Shown here piece after piece: positions 10,525 through 20,278 of a stretch of 64,000 nt of DNA (positions are counted from its first letter, which is position 1; each line of letters begins with the position of its first letter). Location of the stretch: assembly GCA_016714605.1 (NCBI GenBank), contig JADKDL010000027.1:1-64000 (forward strand), given 5' to 3'. The stretch is from Bacteroidales bacterium. GTDB taxonomy: Bacteria > Bacteroidota > Bacteroidia > Bacteroidales > UBA1715. The notes beneath the pieces were generated by a model that ran no database searches, had not been told where the DNA came from, and saw nothing but the letters and a program-made list of their open reading frames with translations. The position numbers and the translations under genes were made by a program.

Positions 10525-13500
10525 CTAATTTTTCCTGAATTTTTCAGCATATTCAGTTGGTGTAATGCCATATTCTTTAATGAATATTCTAGAGAAATAG
10601 CGTGGGTCTGAGAAGCCTACATAGTCTGATACTTCAGAGATTCTGTATTTTCCGGTCATAAGCATGGTAGCTGCTTTTTGCATTTTTATATCTTTGATAT
10701 AATCTTTGAGCGATTTTCCGGTTTTGGTTTTAAAAAGCCTCCATAATTGCGTACGACTCATACCTATTTGGTCTGCAACCATGTTGGTATTCAATAGTTC
10801 GTTAGAAATATTGTAATTAACAAATTCAAATATTCGCTTTATCATCTTATTATCGAAATCTTCCGGCAAATTAGAAAGACTATTTGTTTGAATATTTTCA
10901 ATAATACTCTTTTTATATTCCAAAATGGCATCAACCTTTTTCTTTAAAAAATAAGGGTCAAAAGGTTTTTCAATAATATCGCTGGCTCCATTTAAGTAAG
11001 CGTTGTCTTGTATGCTTTTTTCTTTATGAGAAGTTATGAGAAGTATTGGAATATGTGAAGTTAAAGGATCATTTTTAATAATAGAGCAAATTTCTATGCC
11101 ACTTATTTCAGGTAAATTAATATCGCTTATTATAATGTCGGGAATGATTTGTTGCGCAATATTTAATCCGTTTTTACCATCGGCAGCTTTAAATAATTTA
11201 TAATTATGGTCAAAAATATTTTCAATTGTATCTAAAACCTCTGCATTATCATCGATAATTAATATGGTAGCAATTTCTTTTTTAACATCTTCATCAGTAG
11301 CTGACGAAGATGGCAGGCTATCGTTTTTGGCAGCAATTACAACTTTCGTTTTGCCTTTGGGCAGAGAGGCGGTGAATACAGAGCCATTACCTTCGTTACT
11401 AGTAATTGTGAGCGTTCCTTGAATTTTTTTCTAAAAAACTTTTACAAATTCTTAGTCCTAGTCCGGTACCTTTCTCGTTTTCGGTTCCATAAGAAGAAAA
11501 TACCGCTTCATTCCTAGAAAGAATTGTGTTAATAAGTTCATTACTCATGCCTATGCCGGAGTCTATAAATGTAGTATCAATAGTATTTTCTAGCTCTTGA
11601 ATAAATACTATAATGGTTCCGTTTTGTTCTGTAAATTTAATTGCATTTGACAGAATATTTCTAAATACCATACTTGCCATTCTTGGGTCAACGAGTGCAT
11701 TAGAAGAATAGTCGGTATGGGTAGTGATTGTAATTTTTTTACGAGTAGCGTTGCTTGTCTCTAGAGAAATGGCATCGTCAAGGAGAACTTCTAGGTTTAT
11801 TTCTACCGGAGAAGCTTGTAGTTTCGCATCTTCGCTTTGTACCCAATCAAGAACGGTCATCATTTGAGTGATGAGGGCGTTTACTGAATTAAGAAGGGTG
11901 GAGGTGTATTTTCTAAATTTTTCATATTTTGAGTTATCGCTTTCTTTGTGTAGCAAAGTTGAAATACCAAGAATTCCGTTGAGTGGATTTTTAAAATCGT
12001 GTGCCAAAACACTAATTAATTGGTCTTTTGAATTTAATACCTCCTTAAGTTGTTGGTTCTTCATTTCAATAACCAATTGTTTTTCATTCAATATTTCATT
12101 TTTGTGAAACAGAGATTCTGTTCTAATTTGCACTTGTTGTTCAAGCATTTTATTTACTTTTCTTAAAGAAGAAAAACGGTAGAATACAAAACCGGTAATA
12201 GCTAACGCAACAAAAAGTGATAAACCAAAACGAAACCAAATAGTTCGCCACCAAGGCGGCACTACAGTTATGAGTACCGAATTTATCTGACTCCAATTTC
12301 CTTTTTCTGTACAAGCTTTTACCTGAAAAGTATAAGTACCCGGTTGCAAAGCTGAGTAGTTTGCATGTCTGCTGTTTGCATCTGCTTGAATCCAGGCATC
12401 TTCCAAACCATCAAGTTTGTATGCATACATTATATTCCTATTATTTAGAGGATCTATGCTTGCAAAATTTATAGTAAAAGAACTTAAGTAGTGAGGTAAG
12501 GTAATCTCATTGGCGTATCCAATTGCTACAGGAAAGGGAATATCTTTACCATACAATTCACGAGGGTTTATCGGCATTCCAAATATTTTCACATCGGTGA
12601 GTACCGGAGTTTTTGCTTTATTCTTTTTCGCTATTTCTCTAGGGTTAAAGGAGAATATGCCGCCATCATCGCCAAAGTAAAGATTACCGTCGGTATCTCT
12701 GAAGAGGAGTTTGTGAAATATTTGCTGGTAACCCCGTCGGAGGCATCGAAATGAGTGAAGGTATTTTGTCTGATATCATATTTGGTTAAGACCGATGAAG
12801 TGAACCAAATATTACCATCTAAATCTGATTGTACCGATTCTATGACATTAGATTTTAAGCCGTCTTCGACTTTGAAAGCAGTGAAAATTCCGGTTTTCTT
12901 TTCAAAGCAATTAAGTCCGCCGCCGTTTGTACCTATCCAAATATTGCCGTTGCCATCATCATGCATAGATAATATAACGTTGTGGGTTATTGAATTTTTA
13001 TCGTTGTTTGTTGTGTACTTTATTATTGTTGGTTTAGGAGCCGTAGGATTTTTCACCTGAACCAAACCATTTCCAAATGTACCGAGCCACAAGGAGCCGT
13101 CTGAGTCTTCATAGAGGGTATAAATGATGTTTTTATTTACATCGGTAGAATCTAAACTAATTATATAACGTTTGTTGTTTATATAGTCAAAACCTTCCAT
13201 ACCGTTGCCCCAGTGTGTTACCCAACAAATGCCCCGCGAGTCGGAATAAATGTTTTGATGTATGGCTGCCGAGAACAATTTCTTTTTTTGTTTTGTATTG
13301 AGGTTATATTTGTAAACATCAACAGCCGAAGACAATAGTAATTCGGTTGTTGAAAAGGAATTTATAGCAAATACAGGAGTGTTTGCTATAATTGTTTGTT
13401 CTTTTGTTTTTGTATCGAAAGAGAAAGCTCCATAGAGGTTTGAGGCTATGATATTATTTCCAATAGCACAAATACTTTTAGCATGCAGTCCGTTAAAATT

Positions 13501-14547
13501 CTTTATAGAAAGGGTGTAATGAGAAAAAATATTCTTTTTATTATTGAGCACAAATATACCATCATCCATGGTTCCTACCCAAATATTCCCCTCGCGGTCG
13601 CGGAAAATAGTATTGCAGATAACCTTATCAAAATCAAAAGTAATCTTACCTGAACGATTAAATCTAGTTAATATACCATCTTCGGATAAGGTAAATAAGC
13701 CTGGGAAGCCTCCAATTATAAGCGTTCCATCGTTTGTATAGGCAACATCAGAAATGAATAAGATTTTGAAATTTTCATTATCAAGGTTTTCTTTAGGAAA
13801 GAATTTAAATTTGAGGGTTTGTGTATTTAGCGTATAAATTCCAGCTTCGCCGGCAACAATCATTATTTCATCTTTTTTGCCCCTTTTTATACCTCTTACA
13901 AAACTCAAATTTGTGTTTTCAGGAAATACATTTTTTATTTTCATTTGTTTGTAATCGAAACGAAACACGCCATTGGTTCCGTTTATCCATAGGTAACCGT
14001 CTAGACACTGAATAGTAAGATAGTTGTTTATTGATTTTGCAATGCTTAGAGAATCAATATTGATAATTTGGGTAGCAGTTTTAGTGTCGGCTTCGAATTT
14101 CACCAGATAATTTTCGCGTATCAGTCCCCAAATATTTCCATCATCGTCGGCACAGAGTTTTTTAGAACCTGTTTTTTTGTCAAATGCATTACCGAATAGG
14201 TGAATTTTATGAAACGATTCAAATTGTGGATTGAAATAAAAAAAGCCTATATCGGTAGAAATCCATAGAATGCCGTTTTTGTCAACAACAAGATCGTTTA
14301 TGAGAGCAGCTTTAAGGGAGAGGCTGTCTTTGCTGTTAGAAAGGAAAGATTTGAAGCTATAACCATCAAATCTGTTTAAGCCGTTTGTAGTACCAATCCA
14401 GATAAAGCCTTTGTTGTCTTGAGTAAAGCAGGTAATTGTTTTGTGAGAAATACCGTCGGCAGTGGAGAAGTTTTTAAAAGAATAGTCATTCCCCACAGAA
14501 TAGAAGTAGTGTAATAGTAAAAAGAGTATTAAAGTAAAATACTTCAT
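10525..14547 (-). CDS. Hybrid two-component system sensor/regulator (HTCS) of the xylan locus (two frameshifts)
   Basis: One-protein membrane sensor and transcription factor of ~1340 residues, controlling adjacent glycan-degradation genes. After a signal peptide there are many beta-propeller repeats of the Reg_prop type (for example GFIWIGTTNGLNRFDGYSF), a Y_Y_Y domain, one membrane segment (about 12180-12240), a HisKA box LAHDFKNPLNG and HATPase motifs NILSNAIKF, DSGIGMS and GTGLGLRI. A receiver with ILIIDDN and phospho-acceptor IIISDINLPE and a C-terminal AraC helix-turn-helix (MSRTQLWRLFK, SDPRYFSRIFIKEYG) follow. Frameshifts near 12701 and 11425 split it into three frames; each needs a one-base change, and the receiver frame is open through to the AraC stop. 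The position directly before GH30 on the same strand is typical. The signal is inferred to be a xylan oligosaccharide. Confidence 0.92.
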
Positions 14548-14717
14548 AAGATAAGGCTATGTTTATGAAAAGGAGTTTTCTTAAACTACTTAAACACATA
14601 AAAATATAAAAAGTTTATAATTGATAAAAATTTATTTTTTATTGGTGCAGAAGCGATATTCTATTTTGCAGGAGCGATAACCTTTCCAATTTTTCATTAC
14701 CCTTCCCCTTTTTTAGC

Positions 14718-14959
14718 CGAAACTTCCATTTAAAAAACGAAAGCTTCCATCTATTTTACCAAAGCTTCGGTCTTTTTCATGAAAGCTTTCGCTATTTAAA
14801 CCGAAGCTTTGGTTCTAATCATGGAAGCTTCCGCATAAACAACCGAAGCTTCCGTTATTTTTGCGGAAGCTTCGGTATAAAAGATGAAAGCTTCGGTCAA
14901 AATAACCGAAGCTTTCGTTGTTTTCATGAACATTTCGGTCAAAATGACCGAAATGTTGC
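14718..14959. repeat. Array of 12 palindromic units with an exact 21-bp period
   Basis: Ten cores of AAGCTT (first unit AAACTT) are centred at 14723.5, 14744.5, 14765.5 and so on to 14912.5, each exactly 21 bases apart. Two further units on the same grid have the core changed to ACATTT and AAATGT. Most cores extend to GAAGCTTC or longer palindromes, with varied spacer sequence. The last two units face each other and form a 29-base inverted repeat (14930-14958). The array lies 170 bases upstream of the HTCS start and after the stop of the next gene. In one plus frame the units would encode heptads such as TEASV, but stop codons interrupt it. Confidence 0.9.
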
Positions 14960-15037
14960 TTTTTATAATTCAAATTAGAATTTTATCTATCTAATATTTG
15001 ACCAATCCAAAAATAGCTTGATAGAATTAAACAATAG

Positions 15038-15086
15038 ATTGCACTATTTGAAGAGAAAGAATAATTTTCTTTTCAAATAGTGCAAT
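15038..15086. terminator. Long hairpin after the six-gene cluster
   Basis: A perfect 15-bp stem pairs 15038-15052 with 15072-15086; the loop contains GAGAAA and TTTTCT, which extend the pairing imperfectly. It lies about 55 bases past the stop of the last gene of the A-B cluster (minus strand) and is the best candidate for its 3' end. There is no strong U tract, so it may be only a 3'-stabilising hairpin. Confidence 0.5.
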
Positions 15087-15140
15087 TGTAGAGATTTTAC
15101 TTTGATGTTTTAGACTTGACCTAAGCTATCAAAAAAATAG

Positions 15141-16016
15141 TTAAAACCTAAAACCTAATTGTACTGCGATATTAAAAGAATGAACGAATTCATATTCAAT
15201 AACAAAAAATTCATCGGAAGTTCTGTCTATTTCATATTCTCCTACATAACGAAGATTATATTTTATATCTAAACCAATACCAAAATATTTTTTGCGTAAC
15301 CTGAAAAGAGTGGTTATATTAAGAACTTCACTATCCTTTAAATATGTTTGATGAATTGTTAAGCCGTTTACCAAGCCAAATTCCAATGCCGCTTTATCAT
15401 TTTTACTTATAGTAAAATATGGTCCAAATTGCAATATGTCAAAATTAAGTTTTTCATAAAAAACAAAAAGTTGAATATTGGATCTTGTAATAATACCAAA
15501 TCTATTTCTATCAGTAAAATTTTTAAAAATGAAATATAACCTAATGTATAACCTAAAATTTGATCATTTTCATCGTTAGATGTAATACTAAGCCCATTGC
15601 ATGCTTCAAAATAAAATCCTGATTTATTTACAATATATGTATTAATTGTTCGATAAGGAGCTACGTTACTTTGCAATGAATCATCTGCCTCATATCTAAA
15701 TTTATAAGATTTACTACTTGAATCATCAATTACTACTTTTTTTTCTGAATTTAAAGTTGCATCAGTGGAATATAAATTAATAATTTGCAATTTTAAAGAT
15801 TCTGCTTGAGCATACTCATTTTCCTTTACTAATTTTCTTATTTGCAAACGCAATTCCTTCTCTTTTAAAAAATCTATTTTTTAAAGAAGAGTCTTCAGGT
15901 CGTGAAGCATGTCTTATCTCTTTTTTTAACTCTTTTATTCTTTTTTCATTTATAGTTTGTGCTGATGCACTGAAAAGAGCTAACGTACATAGTACTATTA
16001 GTAAAAACTTTTTCAT
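15141..16016 (-). CDS. Family B secreted barrel-like protein, copy B1 (two frameshifts)
   Basis: Not a recognised family. It is nearly the same as B2 (17075-17953). The ATG at 16016 (MKKFLLIV) gives a signal peptide ending ASAQ, then a charged helical N-terminal module (NEKRIKELKKEI to LKLQIINLY), a linker, and a beta-rich C-terminal half ending in phenylalanine (VQLGFRF), as outer membrane barrels do. The frame breaks at an A/T run at 15867-15872 (one base too many compared with B2) and at 15525-15529 (one too few); correcting both gives ~291 residues. The conserved block LQFGPYFTISKNDKAALEFG links it to family A. It is the last gene of three tandem A-B pairs. Role unknown. Confidence 0.7.
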
Positions 16017-16152
16017 TTGTTTTTTTTTATAGATGAATATTTTTTTGTGTTGAACTGTTATATTTTCTTTTGGAATAGTATGAGTCTGTTTTTTGATAAA
16101 AATACTATTTAGTATTTCTAGGATTAAAACCCATACTTGCCAATGCTGTGGA

Positions 16153-16965
16153 TTAAAACTTAGCTCCAACTCTTACTTCTAGAGATTTGGATGAAAGAGG
16201 TGTCTCTTCTCTTAGAGAGCCCATATTATTTGAAAAATTAAAACATATACTTACTCCAAATCTACCATTTCTAATTCCTACATAAGGAATAAAACTATAT
16301 AAATCAATTTTACCTGGTTCATTAGTATAATATAATCCATTAAAAAACATATCTTTCCCAAGTAAAATTCCCATTTCTATGGCACGTTTATCTTTTATGG
16401 GAAATACAAACTGAGGTCCAACTTGAAATACATTCCAAATACGACCATTTCTACGAGACATTGTACAAATTGAGGTTCTTACGTTTATACCAAATTTAGC
16501 ACCTCTATTAAATTTTGCTAAATAACCCATATAACCCATACCGATACCCATACCTAAATCACCAATATCTTCAAATATTAAAGCATTATTGAAAAAATCG
16601 GCGTAAAATGCAGATTTTGTCATTTTGTGAATTTTTTCGACATCTAATTTTTCTACAGTTGAAATATTATAATATTGGTTATCATATACATTCACTATAT
16701 TTGATTGAATTTTAGAGGATTCTAACTTAGTAATAGCAGCTTCTAACTGTTTAATGTTTACAGAATCATTCTTTTTATATGCTTCTTTCAATTGAACACG
16801 TAAATTCTTTTCAGGTTTAAGTTGTTCTGCTTTTGCAAATTCGTCATTAATAAGGGCATTCTGAATTTGTAATTCGATTTTCCTTAATCGTTTTTTATTT
16901 TCACTCTGAGCGTACAGACCGAGTGAAATTATTAATACCAAAACTACCAAACTAATTCTTTTCAT
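16153..16965 (-). CDS. Family A secreted barrel-like protein, copy A2
   Basis: Unrecognised protein of 270 residues. The signal peptide (MKRISLVVLVLIISLGLYAQ) is followed by a charged helical module (KKRLRKIELQIQNAL to LEAAITKLESS), the block KIHKMTKSAFYADF, and a beta-rich C-terminal half with VFQVGPQFVFPIKDKRAIEMG, ending LEVRVGAKF. The terminal aromatic residue and amphipathic strands suggest an outer membrane barrel of about eight strands. It pairs with B1, 136 bases downstream, and is intact. N-terminal helices followed by a small barrel could suit a periplasm-spanning anchor, but this is only inference. Confidence 0.75.
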   Translation of the reverse strand: MKRISLVVLVLIISLGLYAQSENKKRLRKIELQIQNALINDEFAKAEQLKPEKNLRVQLKEAYKKNDSVNIKQLEAAITKLESSKIQSNIVNVYDNQYYNISTVEKLDVEKIHKMTKSAFYADFFNNALIFEDIGDLGMGIGMGYMGYLAKFNRGAKFGINVRTSICTMSRRNGRIWNVFQVGPQFVFPIKDKRAIEMGILLGKDMFFNGLYYTNEPGKIDLYSFIPYVGIRNGRFGVSICFNFSNNMGSLREETPLSSKSLEVRVGAKF

Positions 16966-17074
16966 CTGTTTTATAAAATTTAAATTTAATTTGAGAACTA
17001 TCTTCCTATACTACTTGACAGAATTTAACAGTAAATTCTGATTTTTTTTAATTTTTAAGCTTTCAAGAAATAGT

Positions 17075-17953
17075 TTAAAACCTAAAACCTAAATGAATTC
17101 CGAAATTAAAATATCTAACAAATTTACTTCCTAGAATATAATTATTAGTAATAGTCTCTATTTCATACACATCCATTTTATGAAGATTATATTCAAGATC
17201 TAAACCAATACCAAAATATTTTTTGCGAAACCTGAAAAGTGATGTTAGATTAAGAACTTCAAAATCCTTTAATTCAGTATAAGGTTTTAGTGTCAATCCT
17301 GTTACTAAACCAAATTCAAAAGCTGATTTGTCATTGTTACTAATAGTCAAATATGGTCCTAATTGCAATATGTCAATATTTAATTCTTCATTAGGTACAC
17401 GAATTTGAATATTGGATCTGGTAATGAATCCTAATCTATTTCTGGAAGTAAGATTTTTAAAATAAGAAATACGACCAAATGAATAACCCCAGATATGATT
17501 CACTTCACTCTCATATGATGCAATACTAAGTCCACTAAACCCTTCGAAAAAAAATCCCGATCTATTTACATTATATGTTTTAATAGTTCGATAAGGAGCT
17601 ACGTTATTTTGCAATGAATCACCTGTTTCATATCTAAAATTTGAAGATTTACTACTTGAATCATCAATTGCAACTTTTTTTTCTGAATTTGTAGTTGCGT
17701 CAGTGTAATATAAATCAATAATTTGCAATTTTAAAGATTCTGCTTGAGCATATTCTTTTTCCTTTACTAATTTTTTGATTTGCAAACGCAATTCCTTCTC
17801 TTTTAAAAATCTATTTTTTAGGGAAGAGTCTTCAGTACGTGAAACATGTCTTATTTCTTTTTTTAACTCTTTTAATCTTTTATCGTTTAGAGATTGTGCT
17901 GAGGCACTGAAAAGTGTTAACGTACATAGTACTATTATTAAAAACTTTTTCAT
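17075..17953 (-). CDS. Family B secreted barrel-like protein, copy B2
   Basis: Unrecognised protein of 292 residues and the intact reference copy of family B. It has a signal peptide ending ASAQ, a helical module with NDKRLKELKKEIRHVSR and LRLQIKKLVKEKEYAQ, and a serine-rich linker (IDDSSSKSSNF). The C-terminal half is beta-rich with VNRSGFFFEGFSGL, ILQLGPYLTISNNDKSAFEFG and the end IHLGFRF. It follows A3 by 65 bases and precedes A2 by 109, so the pairs probably form one operon. The same two-domain layout as family A shows common descent. Confidence 0.75.
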   Translation of the reverse strand: MKKFLIIVLCTLTLFSASAQSLNDKRLKELKKEIRHVSRTEDSSLKNRFLKEKELRLQIKKLVKEKEYAQAESLKLQIIDLYYTDATTNSEKKVAIDDSSSKSSNFRYETGDSLQNNVAPYRTIKTYNVNRSGFFFEGFSGLSIASYESEVNHIWGYSFGRISYFKNLTSRNRLGFITRSNIQIRVPNEELNIDILQLGPYLTISNNDKSAFEFGLVTGLTLKPYTELKDFEVLNLTSLFRFRKKYFGIGLDLEYNLHKMDVYEIETITNNYILGSKFVRYFNFGIHLGFRF

Positions 17954-18018
17954 CTGAATTTATTTTTGAAATATGAATATTTTTGAAATTATTGAATCTA
18001 TATTTTTATCCTTTTAAA

Positions 18019-18834
18019 TTAAAATTTACCACCAACTCTTATTTCAATAGATTTTGATGAAATATGCTGTTCGTATTTTTTTACTTCATTCCAAATATCT
18101 GAAAAATTAATGCAGAGTGAGACACCAAATTTTTTATATCGAATACCAACATAAGGAACAATACTGGTTTCATTCACTTTTTCAAAAAAATACGAATCTT
18201 TTCCTATTAAAATTCCTGTTTCTATGGCACGTTTATCTTTTATGAGATATAATAACTGGGGACCGGCTTGAAATACATTCCAAATATAATCATTTTCAAA
18301 GAGTAGTTTGCTTACAGAAGATCTTGCATTAATACCTATTTTCGTTTTATTATTAAGCTTTGCTACATAACCTACATAACCTAAACTAACTCCTATACCT
18401 AAATCAGCTTTGTAGTATTTGTGGTTATTTATATATTGATTAAACGTTATACAATAATTGTAAAATTCTACGTAAAATGCAGATTTTGTCATTTTGTGAA
18501 TTTTTTTGACATCTAATTTTTTATTGTCAACAGATGTAATACTATTATATCTTTTATTATTATCATTTTCAATATTTGATTGAGAAGCATATAATTTAGT
18601 AATAGATGCTTCTAGCTGATCTATGCTCACAGAATCATTCTTTTGATATGCTTTTTTCAATTGAACACGTAAACTTTTTTCAGTTTTAAGCTGGTCTGCA
18701 TAAGCATATTCATCATTTATGAGGGCATTCTGAATTTGCGTATCGATTTTCCTTAATCGTTTTTTATTTCCTCTTTGAGCGTACAGCCCGAGTGAAATTA
18801 TTAATACCAATACAATCAAACTAATTCTTTTCAT
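18019..18834 (-). CDS. Family A secreted barrel-like protein, copy A3
   Basis: Unrecognised protein of 271 residues, closely similar to A2 and A4. It has a signal peptide (ISLGLYAQ), a helical module (NKKRLRKIDTQIQNAL, ADQLKTEKSLRVQLKKAY), the block KIHKMTKSAFYVEF and a beta-rich half with VFQAGPQLLYLIKDKRAIETG, ending IEIRVGGKF. It differs from A4 mainly in the stretch after KSAFY (YNYCITFNQYINN), a plausible exposed loop that varies between copies. Confidence 0.75.
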   Translation of the reverse strand: MKRISLIVLVLIISLGLYAQRGNKKRLRKIDTQIQNALINDEYAYADQLKTEKSLRVQLKKAYQKNDSVSIDQLEASITKLYASQSNIENDNNKRYNSITSVDNKKLDVKKIHKMTKSAFYVEFYNYCITFNQYINNHKYYKADLGIGVSLGYVGYVAKLNNKTKIGINARSSVSKLLFENDYIWNVFQAGPQLLYLIKDKRAIETGILIGKDSYFFEKVNETSIVPYVGIRYKKFGVSLCINFSDIWNEVKKYEQHISSKSIEIRVGGKF

Positions 18835-18939
18835 CTGTTTATTTTTTTAATTATGTTCTATTTTTGAACTATCATATAATACTTGTCAGAATTTAACAAT
18901 ATGTTATTTTTTTTTATTATTCTTAATCTATCAAAAAGT

Positions 18940-20184
18940 TTAAAACAACCTTGCACCAACTTGCAGTCCGATATTTAATTTTTGAAGATTGCAATCAATA
19001 TCAAAACCAATAGCAAAATTTGAAATACGAATCCTAAAAAGAGCGGTTAGATTTAAAATATCAATAGGAATATCGTCCTCATACCTAGGCGAGATTGCTA
19101 ATCCGTTTACAAAGCCAAACTCAAATGCAATTTTATCATTTTTACTAAATGAAAAATATGGTCCAAATTGAAATATATCTATATTAACCTCATCAAATCT
19201 AAATTCACTTATATCTGAAATAAAATATTGAACATTTGATCTGGCAATAAAACCATACCTATTTCTAGAGGATAAGTTTTTTAAATATGAAATACAACCA
19301 AATGAAAATCCTAAACCGACAGTTGCAACATTGTAACTACCTATTCCAAGCCCATTATATCCTTCGAGATAAAATCCGGATCTATTTATAATATCACTAG
19401 GATTAATTCTTTTATAAAGAACTGCTTTTTTTGGATATAAATAATTTTCCTTATGGGTAGATTTTAAAGTATTACTTATTGAATCTTGAATAATAACATT
19501 TTTTTCAGAAATTACCGATGAATCATTAGAATTTAATTGAATAATAAATAATCTTAATGTTTCTGCGGTTGTCTTAATTTCTTGGTTTATATGTATTCTA
19601 TTTTGAATGCATATTTGCTGCTCTTTTGTATATTTATTAATTAGAATAGAATCGTTTATATTTGAAGCAAGAGTTATTTGATTATTCAAGTCTCTTATTC
19701 TTTTTTCATTATTAGTCTCAGAAAACTCAGCAGAAAGAAATTCTCCTTTTTTTGATTTTAAATAATAAGCTTGAGTAAATTTTTTTTCCTTCCTCAATTT
19801 AATACTTAGAATATTCAATTCGTGCCTAAGATTAAGTTTGTTCTTTTTGGTAGTTTCTATAGGACTTGAAACTTGAGGTGTATCTTTATTTAAGGCTTCA
19901 AGTTTTTTTTCAGATATGGTTTCTTTATATGCAGATAGATATAAATCAATAATTTGCAATTTTAAAGAATCTACTTGAGCTTTCTTTTTTTCTTGTTTAA
20001 ATTTTCTAATTTGTAAGCGCCAATCTAGTTCTTTTACATATCTATTTTTTATTGTAGAATCTTCAAGATTTGAAGCAAGATTTATTTCATTTATTAGCCT
20101 GATTATTCTTTTTTCGTTTACAGATTGTGCTGAGGCACTGAAAAGAGCTAACGTACATAGAAAAATTAATAAAAATCTTTTCAT
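18940..20184 (-). CDS. Family B secreted barrel-like protein, long copy B3 with a duplicated N-terminal module
   Basis: Unrecognised protein of 414 residues, ~120 longer than B2. The extra length is a second copy of the N-terminal helical module: NEKRIIRLINEINLASN near residue 22 recurs as NEKRIRDLNNQITLASN near residue 157, each followed by a basic helix and a LKLQII or LRLFII helix. The barrel-like half has IINRSGFYLEGYNGL, IFQFGPYFSFSKNDKIAFEFG and ends LQVGARLF. It lies between A4 and A3. The growth of the helical part without change in the barrel suggests that its reach or partner contacts matter. Confidence 0.75.
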   Translation of the reverse strand: MKRFLLIFLCTLALFSASAQSVNEKRIIRLINEINLASNLEDSTIKNRYVKELDWRLQIRKFKQEKKKAQVDSLKLQIIDLYLSAYKETISEKKLEALNKDTPQVSSPIETTKKNKLNLRHELNILSIKLRKEKKFTQAYYLKSKKGEFLSAEFSETNNEKRIRDLNNQITLASNINDSILINKYTKEQQICIQNRIHINQEIKTTAETLRLFIIQLNSNDSSVISEKNVIIQDSISNTLKSTHKENYLYPKKAVLYKRINPSDIINRSGFYLEGYNGLGIGSYNVATVGLGFSFGCISYLKNLSSRNRYGFIARSNVQYFISDISEFRFDEVNIDIFQFGPYFSFSKNDKIAFEFGFVNGLAISPRYEDDIPIDILNLTALFRIRISNFAIGFDIDCNLQKLNIGLQVGARLF

Positions 20185-20228
20185 AAATAATAAATTAGTA
20201 AGTATAAATATTTTTAAAATTTTTAAAT

Positions 20229-20258
20229 TGGGGGCGCGACTCTAAGTCGCACTCCTAG
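20229..20258. repeat. REP-like palindrome between B3 and A4
   Basis: GCGCGACTCTAAGTCGCACT is an imperfect palindrome that matches a longer copy at 24691-24737 (GCGACTTAAAGTCGCACTCC). Its GC content is far above the surroundings, as expected for a dispersed intergenic repeat. Confidence 0.6.
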
Positions 20259-20278
20259 TTTGAAAATTGCTGATGAAT

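Noticed and set aside
14718..14959. CRISPR array
   Set aside because: The period is 21 bases with a 6-10-base palindromic core, no ~30-base repeat, no unique spacers of fixed length and no cas genes.
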